A stretch of 64,000 bases of DNA from the NCBI RefSeq assembly GCF_001043975.1, contig NZ_LABY01000063.1:1-64000 (forward strand). Reading direction: 5' to 3'. Below are positions 1 to 7,135 of the stretch, one piece after another. Origin of the DNA: Methylobacterium variabile. Lineage in GTDB: Bacteria; Pseudomonadota; Alphaproteobacteria; Rhizobiales; Beijerinckiaceae. Position 1 is the first letter of the stretch; every line of letters begins with the position of its first letter. The notes under the pieces are model-generated. The model was not told the DNA's origin. It made no database searches and was given only the letters and a program-made list of their open reading frames with translations. The translations under genes and the position numbers were made by a program.

Positions 1-467
1 CCGGCCTCACCTCCCCCCCCCTGCGGCCCCGCCGCGAGATCATGCAGGACTACCGCGACGTGGTGGCAGCGACCTACAGCCCGGAGGCGTATTTCGACCG
101 CGTGCGCCGGCTCGGGCGGCTGCTCGACCGGCCGACGCTCCGGCCGCGCCGCATCCACTGGCAGACGGTGCGCCGGGACGGAGCCGCCTTCCTTCGCCTC
201 GTCTGGAGCCTGCACGTCCGGCACCCCGAACTCGCCGGCCAGTTCTGGCGCACGCTCTACGACTGTCTGCGCCACCGCCCGAAATCCCTTCAGGCCGTCC
301 TGCGCAACGTCGCCCACTTCGTCCACCTCTACCCCTTCGGGCGGTACGTCGTGCGGACGATCGACGCGCGCATCGCCGAATTCGATGCCGGGCAATGGGC
401 CGAGCCCGAGACCCTTCCGGCGGCTCGGGAGACCTGTGCCCCGCCTCCCGTCGCGGCGGTCGCGTGA
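1..467 (+). CDS. C-terminal part of a cobalamin-binding radical SAM protein (DUF4070 region), 5' partial
   Basis: The reading frame is open from base 3, in frame with the Met at 42, so the gene begins upstream of the window. About 155 C-terminal residues are present. The segment reading MQDYRDVVAATYSPEAYFDR, followed by an Arg-rich helical tail, resembles the DUF4070 region that closes many B12-binding radical SAM proteins, which methylate or rearrange unactivated carbons (hopanoid C-2 methylase is one known member). The radical SAM CxxxCxxC motif and the B12 domain would lie outside the window, so the substrate cannot be assigned. The family call is fairly safe; a specific symbol would be a guess. 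Confidence 0.7.
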   Translation, partial: GLTSPPLRPRREIMQDYRDVVAATYSPEAYFDRVRRLGRLLDRPTLRPRRIHWQTVRRDGAAFLRLVWSLHVRHPELAGQFWRTLYDCLRHRPKSLQAVLRNVAHFVHLYPFGRYVVRTIDARIAEFDAGQWAEPETLPAARETCAPPPVAAVA

Positions 468-660
468 CGTCCGGGCGACGAGAGCATCGTCCGACGGAGC
501 GGCCACCGGTCTGTCGCAGAAAATTCAACATAATCAAATACCTAGATCACCATACGATGGCGGCGCGATCGGATGGTGCTCTAGCCACGGCGAGCGGCGG
601 GCCGTGCGCCCGAGCACGCTCGGCAGAGTGTCGCAAGACCTTCGAACCGGCAGAGAGACG

Positions 661-972
661 ATGGCGAAACCGCTGATTGTTGTCGTTCCCCACGCCCTGG
701 GCCGGATCGAGGCGCGGCGGCGTATCGCGGCACGCCTCGCGCAGGGCCAGGACATGATCCCGTCGGCCGGCTTCAACATGGCCGACCCGACCTGGTCCGA
801 CGACCGCCTGTCGTTTCTCGTGACAGCGCTCGGCCAGACGGTCGACGGGGACGTCGACGTCGAAGACGCCTGCGTCCGGGTCAAACTCCGCATGCCGCTG
901 CTGCTGTCCGTCTTCTCCGGCAACGTGCGGTCGGTCATCGCGCAGCAGGGCGAGAGGCTGCTCGGGAGCTAA
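661..972 (+). CDS. Polyhydroxyalkanoic acid system family protein
   Basis: This 103-residue protein has a conserved N-terminal segment (PLIVVVPHALGRIEARRRI) typical of the small PHA-granule-associated family (PHA_gran_rgn), whose members occur near polyester metabolism genes and are thought to bind or regulate granules. It is soluble, with no signal peptide or membrane helix. An upstream in-frame extension to 385 exists, but the ATG at 661 has a purine-rich GAGAG just before it and begins exactly at the conserved part. An AT-rich stretch at about 510-560 is the likely promoter region. The biochemical role of the family is not settled. Confidence 0.75.
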   Translation: MAKPLIVVVPHALGRIEARRRIAARLAQGQDMIPSAGFNMADPTWSDDRLSFLVTALGQTVDGDVDVEDACVRVKLRMPLLLSVFSGNVRSVIAQQGERLLGS

Positions 973-1031
973 GCAGATTCCACAAAGGTGGCCGCCGGTT
1001 CGGCGACAAAGATCTGCGACAATCCAAGCAC

Positions 1032-1075
1032 CTGAGCTGACGAAGCGTTGGAGTGTCGACGCTTCGTCAGCTCAG
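1032..1075. repeat. Perfect 17-bp inverted repeat (long hairpin)
   Basis: Bases 1032-1048 pair perfectly with 1059-1075, leaving a 10-nt loop. It lies 60 bp downstream of the PHA-system gene in a 325-bp gap (973-1297). There is no U-run after it on either strand, so it is not a canonical intrinsic terminator; mRNA stabiliser or rho-independent-like terminator are both possible. A second weaker stem (about 1075-1109) follows. The remainder of the gap shows no gene. Confidence 0.7.
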
Positions 1076-1297
1076 CCCACGGTACCCGCCGCGGGCACGG
1101 GCGGTGGGCTGGGCGATCTCGGGCGGGACCATCGGTCGGACGTGGGCGGAAAGATCGCGCATGCGCTATTAATGCAGTGCGGTGAACCTTCCGCTGCGTC
1201 CGTCGTTGTAACCGGGAGCCGCCCGCCGTCGCGAATGTGTTGGCATGCGCCTTGCCCGCGGCGGGTATCGCCCAACCCGGCAATTCGAGGACCGTTG

Positions 1298-1390
1298 ATG
1301 CTGAAGACCATCACCTATGCGATGATCGGTGTCCTGGCCTGCGGGCTGTTGGTGGCCGTAGTTGGCGCCTCCGGCGCCGTCGGAGGCTGA
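1298..1390 (+). CDS. 30-residue single-span membrane peptide, hypothetical
   Basis: The frame encodes a 30-residue peptide beginning MLKTITYAMIGVLACGLLVA, a short basic start followed by one continuous hydrophobic helix with a Cys in the middle and a Gly/Ala/Ser tail. It is followed 10 bases later by a well-formed intrinsic terminator (1401-1440), so it sits in its own short transcription unit. No convincing Shine-Dalgarno is seen, and the hydrophobic segment could be chance in so short a frame. If real, it would be an inner-membrane micropeptide of unknown role. Confidence 0.4.
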   Translation: MLKTITYAMIGVLACGLLVAVVGASGAVGG

Positions 1391-1400
1391 ACGAACATCG

Positions 1401-1440
1401 GAAGGCCCGTCCCTCGCAGGGCGGGCCTTCCACCCTTTTT
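1401..1440 (+). terminator. Intrinsic terminator after the small peptide frame
   Basis: GAAGGCCCG-type arms at about 1401-1414 and 1418-1430 pair with a single bulge and a CGC loop, followed by CCACCCTTTTT on the plus strand. The T-run overlaps the stop codon of the minus-strand hlyD-type gene ending at 1439. Confidence 0.8.
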
Positions 1441-2746
1441 ACTTCTCCCGGAACGCCCGGGCGACCTGGTCGACCAGGGGCTTGGTGAAGAAGCTCAGCA
1501 CCGTCCGGGGCTGCGTCTGGATGAAGGCCTCGACCGGCATGCCGGGGGTGAGCCGCACGGCGCCGAGGCGCTGCATCTCGGCCTCAGGCACGGCGACGCG
1601 GGTGACGTAGTGGCCCTGGCCGGTGCGCGGATCGGTGGTCAGGTCCGCGGAGATCCGCGACACGGACCCCGTGATGACCGGCGTGGTGCGCTGGTTGAAG
1701 GCCGAGAAGCGCAGGGACGTCGCCTGTCCGACATGGACCTGGTCGATGTCCTGCGGCGCGAGCTTGGCCTCGACGGTCAGGTGATCGGCGGTCGGCACGA
1801 TCTGCATGATCTCGGCGCCGGGCGCCACCACCCCGCCGACGGTGTGGACCGCGAGCTGGTGCACGAGCCCGTCCTGCGGCGCCCGGATCTCGACCCGCCG
1901 CAGCTGGTCCTCGGCGGTGATGCGGCGCTCGGCGTATTCCGACATCTTGCTGCGGATCTCGGCCAGCTCCTTGCCGACCTCGGTGCGCAGGTCCTGGTCG
2001 ATCTGCAGGATCTGCAGCCGCGTCTCGGTAATGCGGCCGCGCACCTGGGCGATGGTGGAGATCAGCGTCCCCTTCTCGCCCTCCAGGCGGGCGAGGTCGC
2101 GCTCGAGGGCGCTCACCCGCTGGATCGGCACCAGCTTCTTCTCCCACAGGTCGCGCACCCCGCCGAGCTCCCGCTCGATCAGGACGATCTCCCGGGCCTT
2201 GGCGGCGATCTGCTCGTCGAGGCCGCGGATCTGCTCGTCGAGCTGGCCGACCCGCTCGGCGAGCTGGGACTTCTGGCCGTCGCGGGCGCTCGCCCGGGTC
2301 TGAAACAGCCGTCGCTCGCCGCTCATCAGCCCGGCGACCACCGGATCGGCGGCCCGCCCCGCGAGGGCGTCCGGGAACGTGACGTCGGCGGTCCCGTCGC
2401 GCTCGGCCTCGAGGCGGGCCCGGCGGGCGGTCGATTCGTCGATCGAGCGGGTGACGATGGCGAGATTGGCCTGCAGCACCGTCTCGTCGAGGCGCAGCAG
2501 CACGTCGCCCGCCGCGACCCGGTCGCCGTTCTTCACCCGCAACTCGCCGACGACGCCGCCGGTCGGGTGCTGCACCTTCTTGACGTCGGATTCCACCACC
2601 AGCGAGCCGGCGGTGACGACGGCGCCGGCGAATTCCGCGGTGGCGGCCCAGCCGCCGGCGCCGACGAACAGCAGGGCGCCCCCCAGGGCCCCGGCGAGGA
2701 GATGGCGGCGGATCGAGGCCTGCGTCGCGGGCGTGATCGGGTTCAT
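1439..2746 (-). CDS. HlyD-family type I secretion membrane fusion protein (PrsE/PrtE type)
   Basis: This 435-residue periplasmic adaptor has one N-terminal transmembrane helix (about residues 15-35), a lipoyl-like half motif (DVKKVQHPTGGVVGELRVKNGD), a long coiled-coil hairpin (about 90-280) and a C-terminal beta-barrel segment rich in QTxLRFSAF-like sequence. Length and order match PrtE/PrsE adaptors. It links the inner-membrane ABC exporter encoded just upstream (10-bp gap) to an outer-membrane TolC-like channel that is not in this window. GGGAG sits before the ATG. The operon reads ABC exporter then adaptor, and the divergently or co-directionally placed extracellular proteins at 4942 and 7136 are likely cargo. 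Confidence 0.93.
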   Translation of the reverse strand: MNPITPATQASIRRHLLAGALGGALLFVGAGGWAATAEFAGAVVTAGSLVVESDVKKVQHPTGGVVGELRVKNGDRVAAGDVLLRLDETVLQANLAIVTRSIDESTARRARLEAERDGTADVTFPDALAGRAADPVVAGLMSGERRLFQTRASARDGQKSQLAERVGQLDEQIRGLDEQIAAKAREIVLIERELGGVRDLWEKKLVPIQRVSALERDLARLEGEKGTLISTIAQVRGRITETRLQILQIDQDLRTEVGKELAEIRSKMSEYAERRITAEDQLRRVEIRAPQDGLVHQLAVHTVGGVVAPGAEIMQIVPTADHLTVEAKLAPQDIDQVHVGQATSLRFSAFNQRTTPVITGSVSRISADLTTDPRTGQGHYVTRVAVPEAEMQRLGAVRLTPGMPVEAFIQTQPRTVLSFFTKPLVDQVARAFREK

Positions 2747-2756
2747 CGCAGGCTCC

Positions 2757-4727
2757 CTATCGGCCCTGGGCCGCTCTGAGGGTCATCGGGGCGAAGCGCG
2801 CGCCGGCAGGCGTCGCTCCCGCGGGCATCGCGCGGGGCCGGTTGAGGGTCGAGACGATCTCCTCGCGGGGGCCGAGCGCCTGGACGCGGCCATGGGCCAT
2901 CACCATCACCTGGTCGAGCGCCGCGAGCGCGCTCGGCCGGTGGGCGACCACCACCACGATGCCGCCGCGCGCCCGCACCCCGGCGATGGCCTCGGTCAGC
3001 GCCGCCTCGCCCTCCTGGTCGAGGTTCGAGTTCGGCTCGTCGAGGACCACCAGGAAGGGGTCGCCGTAGAGGGCGCGGGCGAGCGCCAGGCGCTGGCGCT
3101 GGCCGGCGGAGAGCAGCGCCCCGCGCTCCCCGATCTGGGTCTGGTAGCCTTCGGGCAGGGACAGGATCATCTCGTGGACCCGGGCCGCCTTGGCGGCCGC
3201 GATGATCCCCTCGGCCTCGGCCCCGGGCCGGAACCGCGCGATGTTGGCCGCCACCGTGCCGGGAAACAGCTCGACCTCCTGCGGCAGGTAGCCGACGTGA
3301 CGGCCGAGATCCTGCGGCCGCCACTGGTCGAGGCGGGCGCCGTCGAGGCGCACCGCCCCCCGGGCCGGCGGCCAGATCCCGACGAGCAGGCGCGCGAGGG
3401 ACGACTTGCCCGAGGCGCTGTGGCCGACGATGCCGAGCCCCTGCCCCGGCTCCAGGGTCAGGCTGACGTCGAGGGCCGTCAGGTGCTGGCCGTTGGGCGG
3501 GCCGACGCTCGCCTGCTCGACGGTGAGCCCGCCGCGGGGCGCCGGCAGGGCGAGCCCCTCGGGCTCCTCGCCCGCCGCCACGAGGGCCCCGCCGAGGTGG
3601 CGCCAGCACTCGCGGGCGGCGGAGAAGGTCTTACAGTAGCCGATGGCCTGGTCGATCGGCGCCAGCGCCCGGGCGCTGAGGATCGAGCCGGCGATGATCA
3701 CCCCGGCGGTGGCCTCCTGGCGGATCACCAGGAAGGCGCCGACGCCGAGCACCGCCGATTGCAGCACCACCCGCAGGATGCGCGACACGGTGGAGATCGC
3801 CCCGGTGATCTCGGCGGTGCGCTCCTGCGTGGCGTAGGAGGTGGCGTTGACCCGCGCCCACAGGCCGGCGAGGTCGGGCTCCATGCCCATCGCCCGCACG
3901 GTCTCGGCATTGCGCCGGCTGGCCTCGGCGACGAAGCCGCGGGCGGCCGCCGCCTCCCGGGCGTCGCGGGCGTGATGGCGGGTGAGGATCTCGGCGAGCG
4001 CCGTCAGGCCGACGAGGGCGAGCGCGCCGAGGAGCGCCGTCAGGCCAATCCAGACGTGGAAGGCGAAGAGCAGCCCGAGATAGACCGGGACCCAGGGCAG
4101 GTCGAACAGGGCGCCCGGGCCGCCGCCGGAGAGCGCCGCACGGATCTGGTCGAGGTCGCGCATGGGGCGAAGCCCGTCGGCCTCGGCCCGGCCGCGCAGC
4201 GGCAGGGTGACGATGGTGCGGAAGATCCGCCGGCTCAGCGCCTCGTCGAAGGCCTTGCCGGCCCGCAGCAGCAGCCGGGAGCGGATCAGGTCGAAGAAGC
4301 CTTGGCCGATGTAGAGCACCAGCACGATCAGGCTCAGGCCTACCAAGGTCGGCACGCTGCGGCTCGGGATCACCCGGTCGTAGACCTCGAGCATGTAGAA
4401 CGAGCCGGCGAGCGCCAGCAGGTTCACGGCGCCGCTCAAGACCGCGACGCCGATGACGACGTGGCGCAGCTGCGCCAGCGCCGCCACGATCGGCGGGGCC
4501 GAGCCGGCCCGGGACGGACCGAGGCCGAAGGCCGCGAGCGCGTCGTGCCGGATGCCCTCGCGGGGCGCGGCCGGCTCGGCCTCCTCGGCGGGGGCGCCGC
4601 GCGGCTGCCCGGCGCGCCGCAGGGCGGCCACCAGGCCCGGGACGGCCCGGTCGCGCGCGAAGGCGCGGACGCGCCGGACGGGCCCGGCCCGCTCGGGTTG
4701 CGGGAGGGGAAGATCGTGGAACGTCAC
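2757..4727 (-). CDS. Type I secretion system permease/ATPase (PrtD/PrsD type)
   Basis: This 656-residue ABC exporter half-transporter has a basic Pro-rich N-terminal extension (about 80 residues), a six-helix ABC transmembrane domain (about 90-350) and a nucleotide-binding domain with Walker A GHSASGKSS, signature LSAGQRQRLALARAL, and Walker B FLVVLDEP. It lacks the C39-like domain found in HlyB, so it belongs to the PrtD/AprD class that exports proteins with C-terminal signals. The start is GTG at 4727 with GGAG 8 bp upstream. It is followed by its adaptor gene with a 10-bp gap. The probable cargo is the protein encoded immediately upstream (4942-6309), whose C-terminus fits this class. Confidence 0.93.
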   Translation of the reverse strand: MTFHDLPLPQPERAGPVRRVRAFARDRAVPGLVAALRRAGQPRGAPAEEAEPAAPREGIRHDALAAFGLGPSRAGSAPPIVAALAQLRHVVIGVAVLSGAVNLLALAGSFYMLEVYDRVIPSRSVPTLVGLSLIVLVLYIGQGFFDLIRSRLLLRAGKAFDEALSRRIFRTIVTLPLRGRAEADGLRPMRDLDQIRAALSGGGPGALFDLPWVPVYLGLLFAFHVWIGLTALLGALALVGLTALAEILTRHHARDAREAAAARGFVAEASRRNAETVRAMGMEPDLAGLWARVNATSYATQERTAEITGAISTVSRILRVVLQSAVLGVGAFLVIRQEATAGVIIAGSILSARALAPIDQAIGYCKTFSAARECWRHLGGALVAAGEEPEGLALPAPRGGLTVEQASVGPPNGQHLTALDVSLTLEPGQGLGIVGHSASGKSSLARLLVGIWPPARGAVRLDGARLDQWRPQDLGRHVGYLPQEVELFPGTVAANIARFRPGAEAEGIIAAAKAARVHEMILSLPEGYQTQIGERGALLSAGQRQRLALARALYGDPFLVVLDEPNSNLDQEGEAALTEAIAGVRARGGIVVVVAHRPSALAALDQVMVMAHGRVQALGPREEIVSTLNRPRAMPAGATPAGARFAPMTLRAAQGR

Positions 4728-4900
4728 GGGAAGGCTCCGTGTGGCGGCGCCGGCCGGCAGGGCGGGCGGACTCGCATCCGCCCGGGGCCCGGATGGGTCG
4801 CGGGTTTCTGCCGCAGAGCCGATGGCCGCCTCTGCGAGAGGAACCCGCCCGACCCGGGGGACGGCGGCGCGACGATGTGGCGGGGAAGCGCGAGGGGCCC

Positions 4901-4927
4901 CACCCCCCGGTGCGCGACCGGGGGGTG
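4901..4927 (-). terminator. GC-rich hairpin downstream of the CBM-like protein gene
   Basis: An 11-bp perfect stem (4901-4911 with 4917-4927) and a GCGCG loop lie 15 bp beyond the stop codon of the minus-strand gene at 4942. There is no U-run, so it may act with Rho or as a transcript end stabiliser between the cargo gene and the exporter operon. Confidence 0.5.
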
Positions 4928-4941
4928 AGGCGACACGCGTC

Positions 4942-6309
4942 TCAGACGAGGTAGTCGTGGAAGGTGAAGTGCTTGGCGCCGTCCTGCTCGAGGCTCAGGT
5001 GGGCGCCCTGGACGTTCTGGCCGTCGTAGGTGGCGCTGTCGACGTAGAGGTTGCGATCCCGCGCGGCCGAGCCGCCCCAATCGTCGTTGAGGAACTTGAT
5101 CGCCACGTCGTGGTTGCCCTGTCCCCAATCGCCGCGCACCGAGATCAGGTCGGACTGACCGGAGCTGTGCAGGGACTGCGCGGTCTGGACGCCGCCGATC
5201 TGCTTGCCGTCGACCGACACGGTGTACTGCGCGTTGCCGTGGTACGCGTCCTGGCTGATCTTCAGCAGGAGCTGGTCGGAGCCGCTGCCGAGAGTGACGC
5301 TCGGCTGCGCGGTGCCGCCGGTCGCCGGGGTCGTCGACGGCGCGGTCGGCGCCGGCGCCGGCGTGGTGACCGTGCCGGGGCTGGTCACGCTGTGGTCACC
5401 GCCGCCGGCCGGAGTCGCGGCGGTGTTGTTGGTCACCAGCTCGAGATGCGAGCGGATGGCGTTCATGTCCTTGAACAGGTTGTCGACCTGCTGGTCGCTC
5501 GCGCCCTGCTCGAGGTAGGCGAGCTGCAGCGTGTTGGAGCCGGCGGTGTCGGTGACGTAGCCGCCGTAGTTCTGGTAGGCCTTCGCCAGCGCCATGCCCT
5601 CGGGGGTCTGGATGCCGATCTTGGTCAGGTCGACGTCCTTCGGGATCGCGAACAGCGAGCCGAGGGGGATGCTGCCGGAGTAGCTGCCGCTGAAGCCGTC
5701 GGCGGTGGTCGCCGGCCAGACGTAGGGCGTGCTGCTCGAGCCGGCCTGGGTGGTCGAGATCGCCATCGCCACCGCGTGGTCGATCGAGAGGTTGTCGAGG
5801 TCCTCCTTCTGCACCAGGCCGCCCATCAGGGACATGCCGGCGGCGCGGATGCCTTCGTGGGCGCCCGGCACGTCGGCGATGCCGTCGCCGGTCACGGTGT
5901 TCTCGGCCAGGTAGGTAGCGTGGTAGCTGTTGTTGCCGGTCTTCGCTCCGAGCCAGGTCTCGATGTAGTGCTGGCCGTCCTCGGAGACGATGATCGCCCA
6001 GCCATCGCCGGTCTTGAACTGCAGGTCGGTCGGCGTCCGCATCTGGAACGTGCCGTTCGTCGAGGAACCGCCGAAGGTCCAGTCGGAGTTGGTGGCGCGG
6101 GACTCGTAGCTCCAGGTCGCCATCGGATCGGTGGATTTCGCCTGGTAGATCGGGATGGCGTCCTCGCCAATCCAGGTGTTCACGCCGGACTGGTGCTGGA
6201 TGGAGGCGGTCTGCGCCCCTGATGCTGCCTGGAACTGGGCATTGGACCCGATCGGGGTGTTCCAGATGCTGCTCGGTGCAAAGGGCTGCGCGACCGTTTG
6301 ATAAGCCAT
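4942..6309 (-). CDS. Extracellular protein with CBM60-like C-terminus, probable type I secretion cargo
   Basis: The 455-residue protein has no Sec signal peptide. Residues 1-290 form a domain beginning with FAPSSIWNTPIGSNAQF, a type seen in secreted polysaccharide-acting or surface proteins; I do not recognise a catalytic site. A Thr/Pro/Ala linker (about 300-345) follows. The C-terminal 100 residues (LLLKISQDAYHGNAQYTVSV, then GDWGQGNHDVAIKFLNDDWGG and RNLYVDSATYDG) match the calcium-dependent xylan-binding CBM60-like fold. No RTX nonapeptides occur. The chain ends DYLV, fitting the acidic-then-hydrophobic C-terminal tail of PrtD-class cargo. It lies directly upstream of an exporter/adaptor operon. 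A carbohydrate-binding extracellular role is inferred. Confidence 0.75.
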   Translation of the reverse strand: MAYQTVAQPFAPSSIWNTPIGSNAQFQAASGAQTASIQHQSGVNTWIGEDAIPIYQAKSTDPMATWSYESRATNSDWTFGGSSTNGTFQMRTPTDLQFKTGDGWAIIVSEDGQHYIETWLGAKTGNNSYHATYLAENTVTGDGIADVPGAHEGIRAAGMSLMGGLVQKEDLDNLSIDHAVAMAISTTQAGSSSTPYVWPATTADGFSGSYSGSIPLGSLFAIPKDVDLTKIGIQTPEGMALAKAYQNYGGYVTDTAGSNTLQLAYLEQGASDQQVDNLFKDMNAIRSHLELVTNNTAATPAGGGDHSVTSPGTVTTPAPAPTAPSTTPATGGTAQPSVTLGSGSDQLLLKISQDAYHGNAQYTVSVDGKQIGGVQTAQSLHSSGQSDLISVRGDWGQGNHDVAIKFLNDDWGGSAARDRNLYVDSATYDGQNVQGAHLSLEQDGAKHFTFHDYLV

Positions 6310-7135
6310 GTATCACGTCCGATTATGTGGATGGACAGCCGGACCGCAGGACGCGGCGGCATGGATGCGTCATCAAGAGAAGATCAAGGGCCAGCTGGGG
6401 CCCGGCTCGATGCGCACCGCGGACAATAAGTAGCAACGATTCACTGTCAAGCCGATGTTAATAAATGTAGTCTTGCCGATACTTCTGTGAATATTTCTGA
6501 GATCCCCGGCGCAGAACGGGCGATTCGCTGATTCGCGTCGGCAAATGTGCGGCAGTGAACTGTGGCTGGTGTGCCGTGCGGGCAGATTGCGCGCGAGACC
6601 TTAGGGCCGGCAACTCTCGGCGGTTCGATGCAGTGCAGCAACTCGGCCGTATTGAGGACCCGGCAAATGGTATGCGGACCTGCCGGAAAGCTCGCCTCTT
6701 TCATTCTGCCCAAGACGAATGTTCGTCCCATTATGGAACGCGAGCCGGCCGGCGCTGACGAGGGCCGGCGCTGATCGCAGCGAAGCTCGGCATCGATTGG
6801 GCGCGGCGAAGATCCGCCGCAGACCATCCCGGCCGATGCGCCGGCCCCTCCAGCCCGCAGAACTGGAAGCGCGAAGACCAGTCCGGACCCGACACCTGGA
6901 ACGACTTGCGACAGTCACCATCACCATGGGGACGGACACCGCGCCTGCGGATCCGCCTGCCGCGAACTCAAGCACCACGCCGACCAGTCACGGAATACCT
7001 CCAAAAGAGGTAGGTAGAAGTCATCGTCCTCGTCGAAAGGCTGTGTGCGCAGCCGGCATATGGCTCCTTCCACAATTCAGGGCCAGGTGTGACAGTGCCG
7101 CTCATCGTGATTCCTTCTTGTCGAAAGCAGATGCC
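6310..7135. other. 826-bp intergenic region between two divergent extracellular-protein genes
   Basis: No gene with supporting features is visible. A conspicuously AT-rich block at about 6425-6500 contrasts with the surrounding GC-rich DNA and is the likely promoter and regulatory region for the minus-strand gene ending its 5' side at 6309. A plus-strand frame runs from 6719 into the next gene, but its sequence upstream of 7136 is Arg/Pro-rich and looks non-coding. I see no clear -35/-10 pair. Confidence 0.4.

Noticed and set aside
1..467. Naming the partial first gene as hopanoid C-2 methylase (hpnP)
   Set aside because: Only the DUF4070 tail is visible; several radical SAM subfamilies share it and no hopanoid gene is in the window.
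2379..4928. Long plus-strand reading frames opposite the type I secretion genes (also 1610-2779)
   Set aside because: They mirror the high-GC third positions of the minus-strand exporter and adaptor genes, have Arg/Gly/His-rich composition and no recognisable domain.
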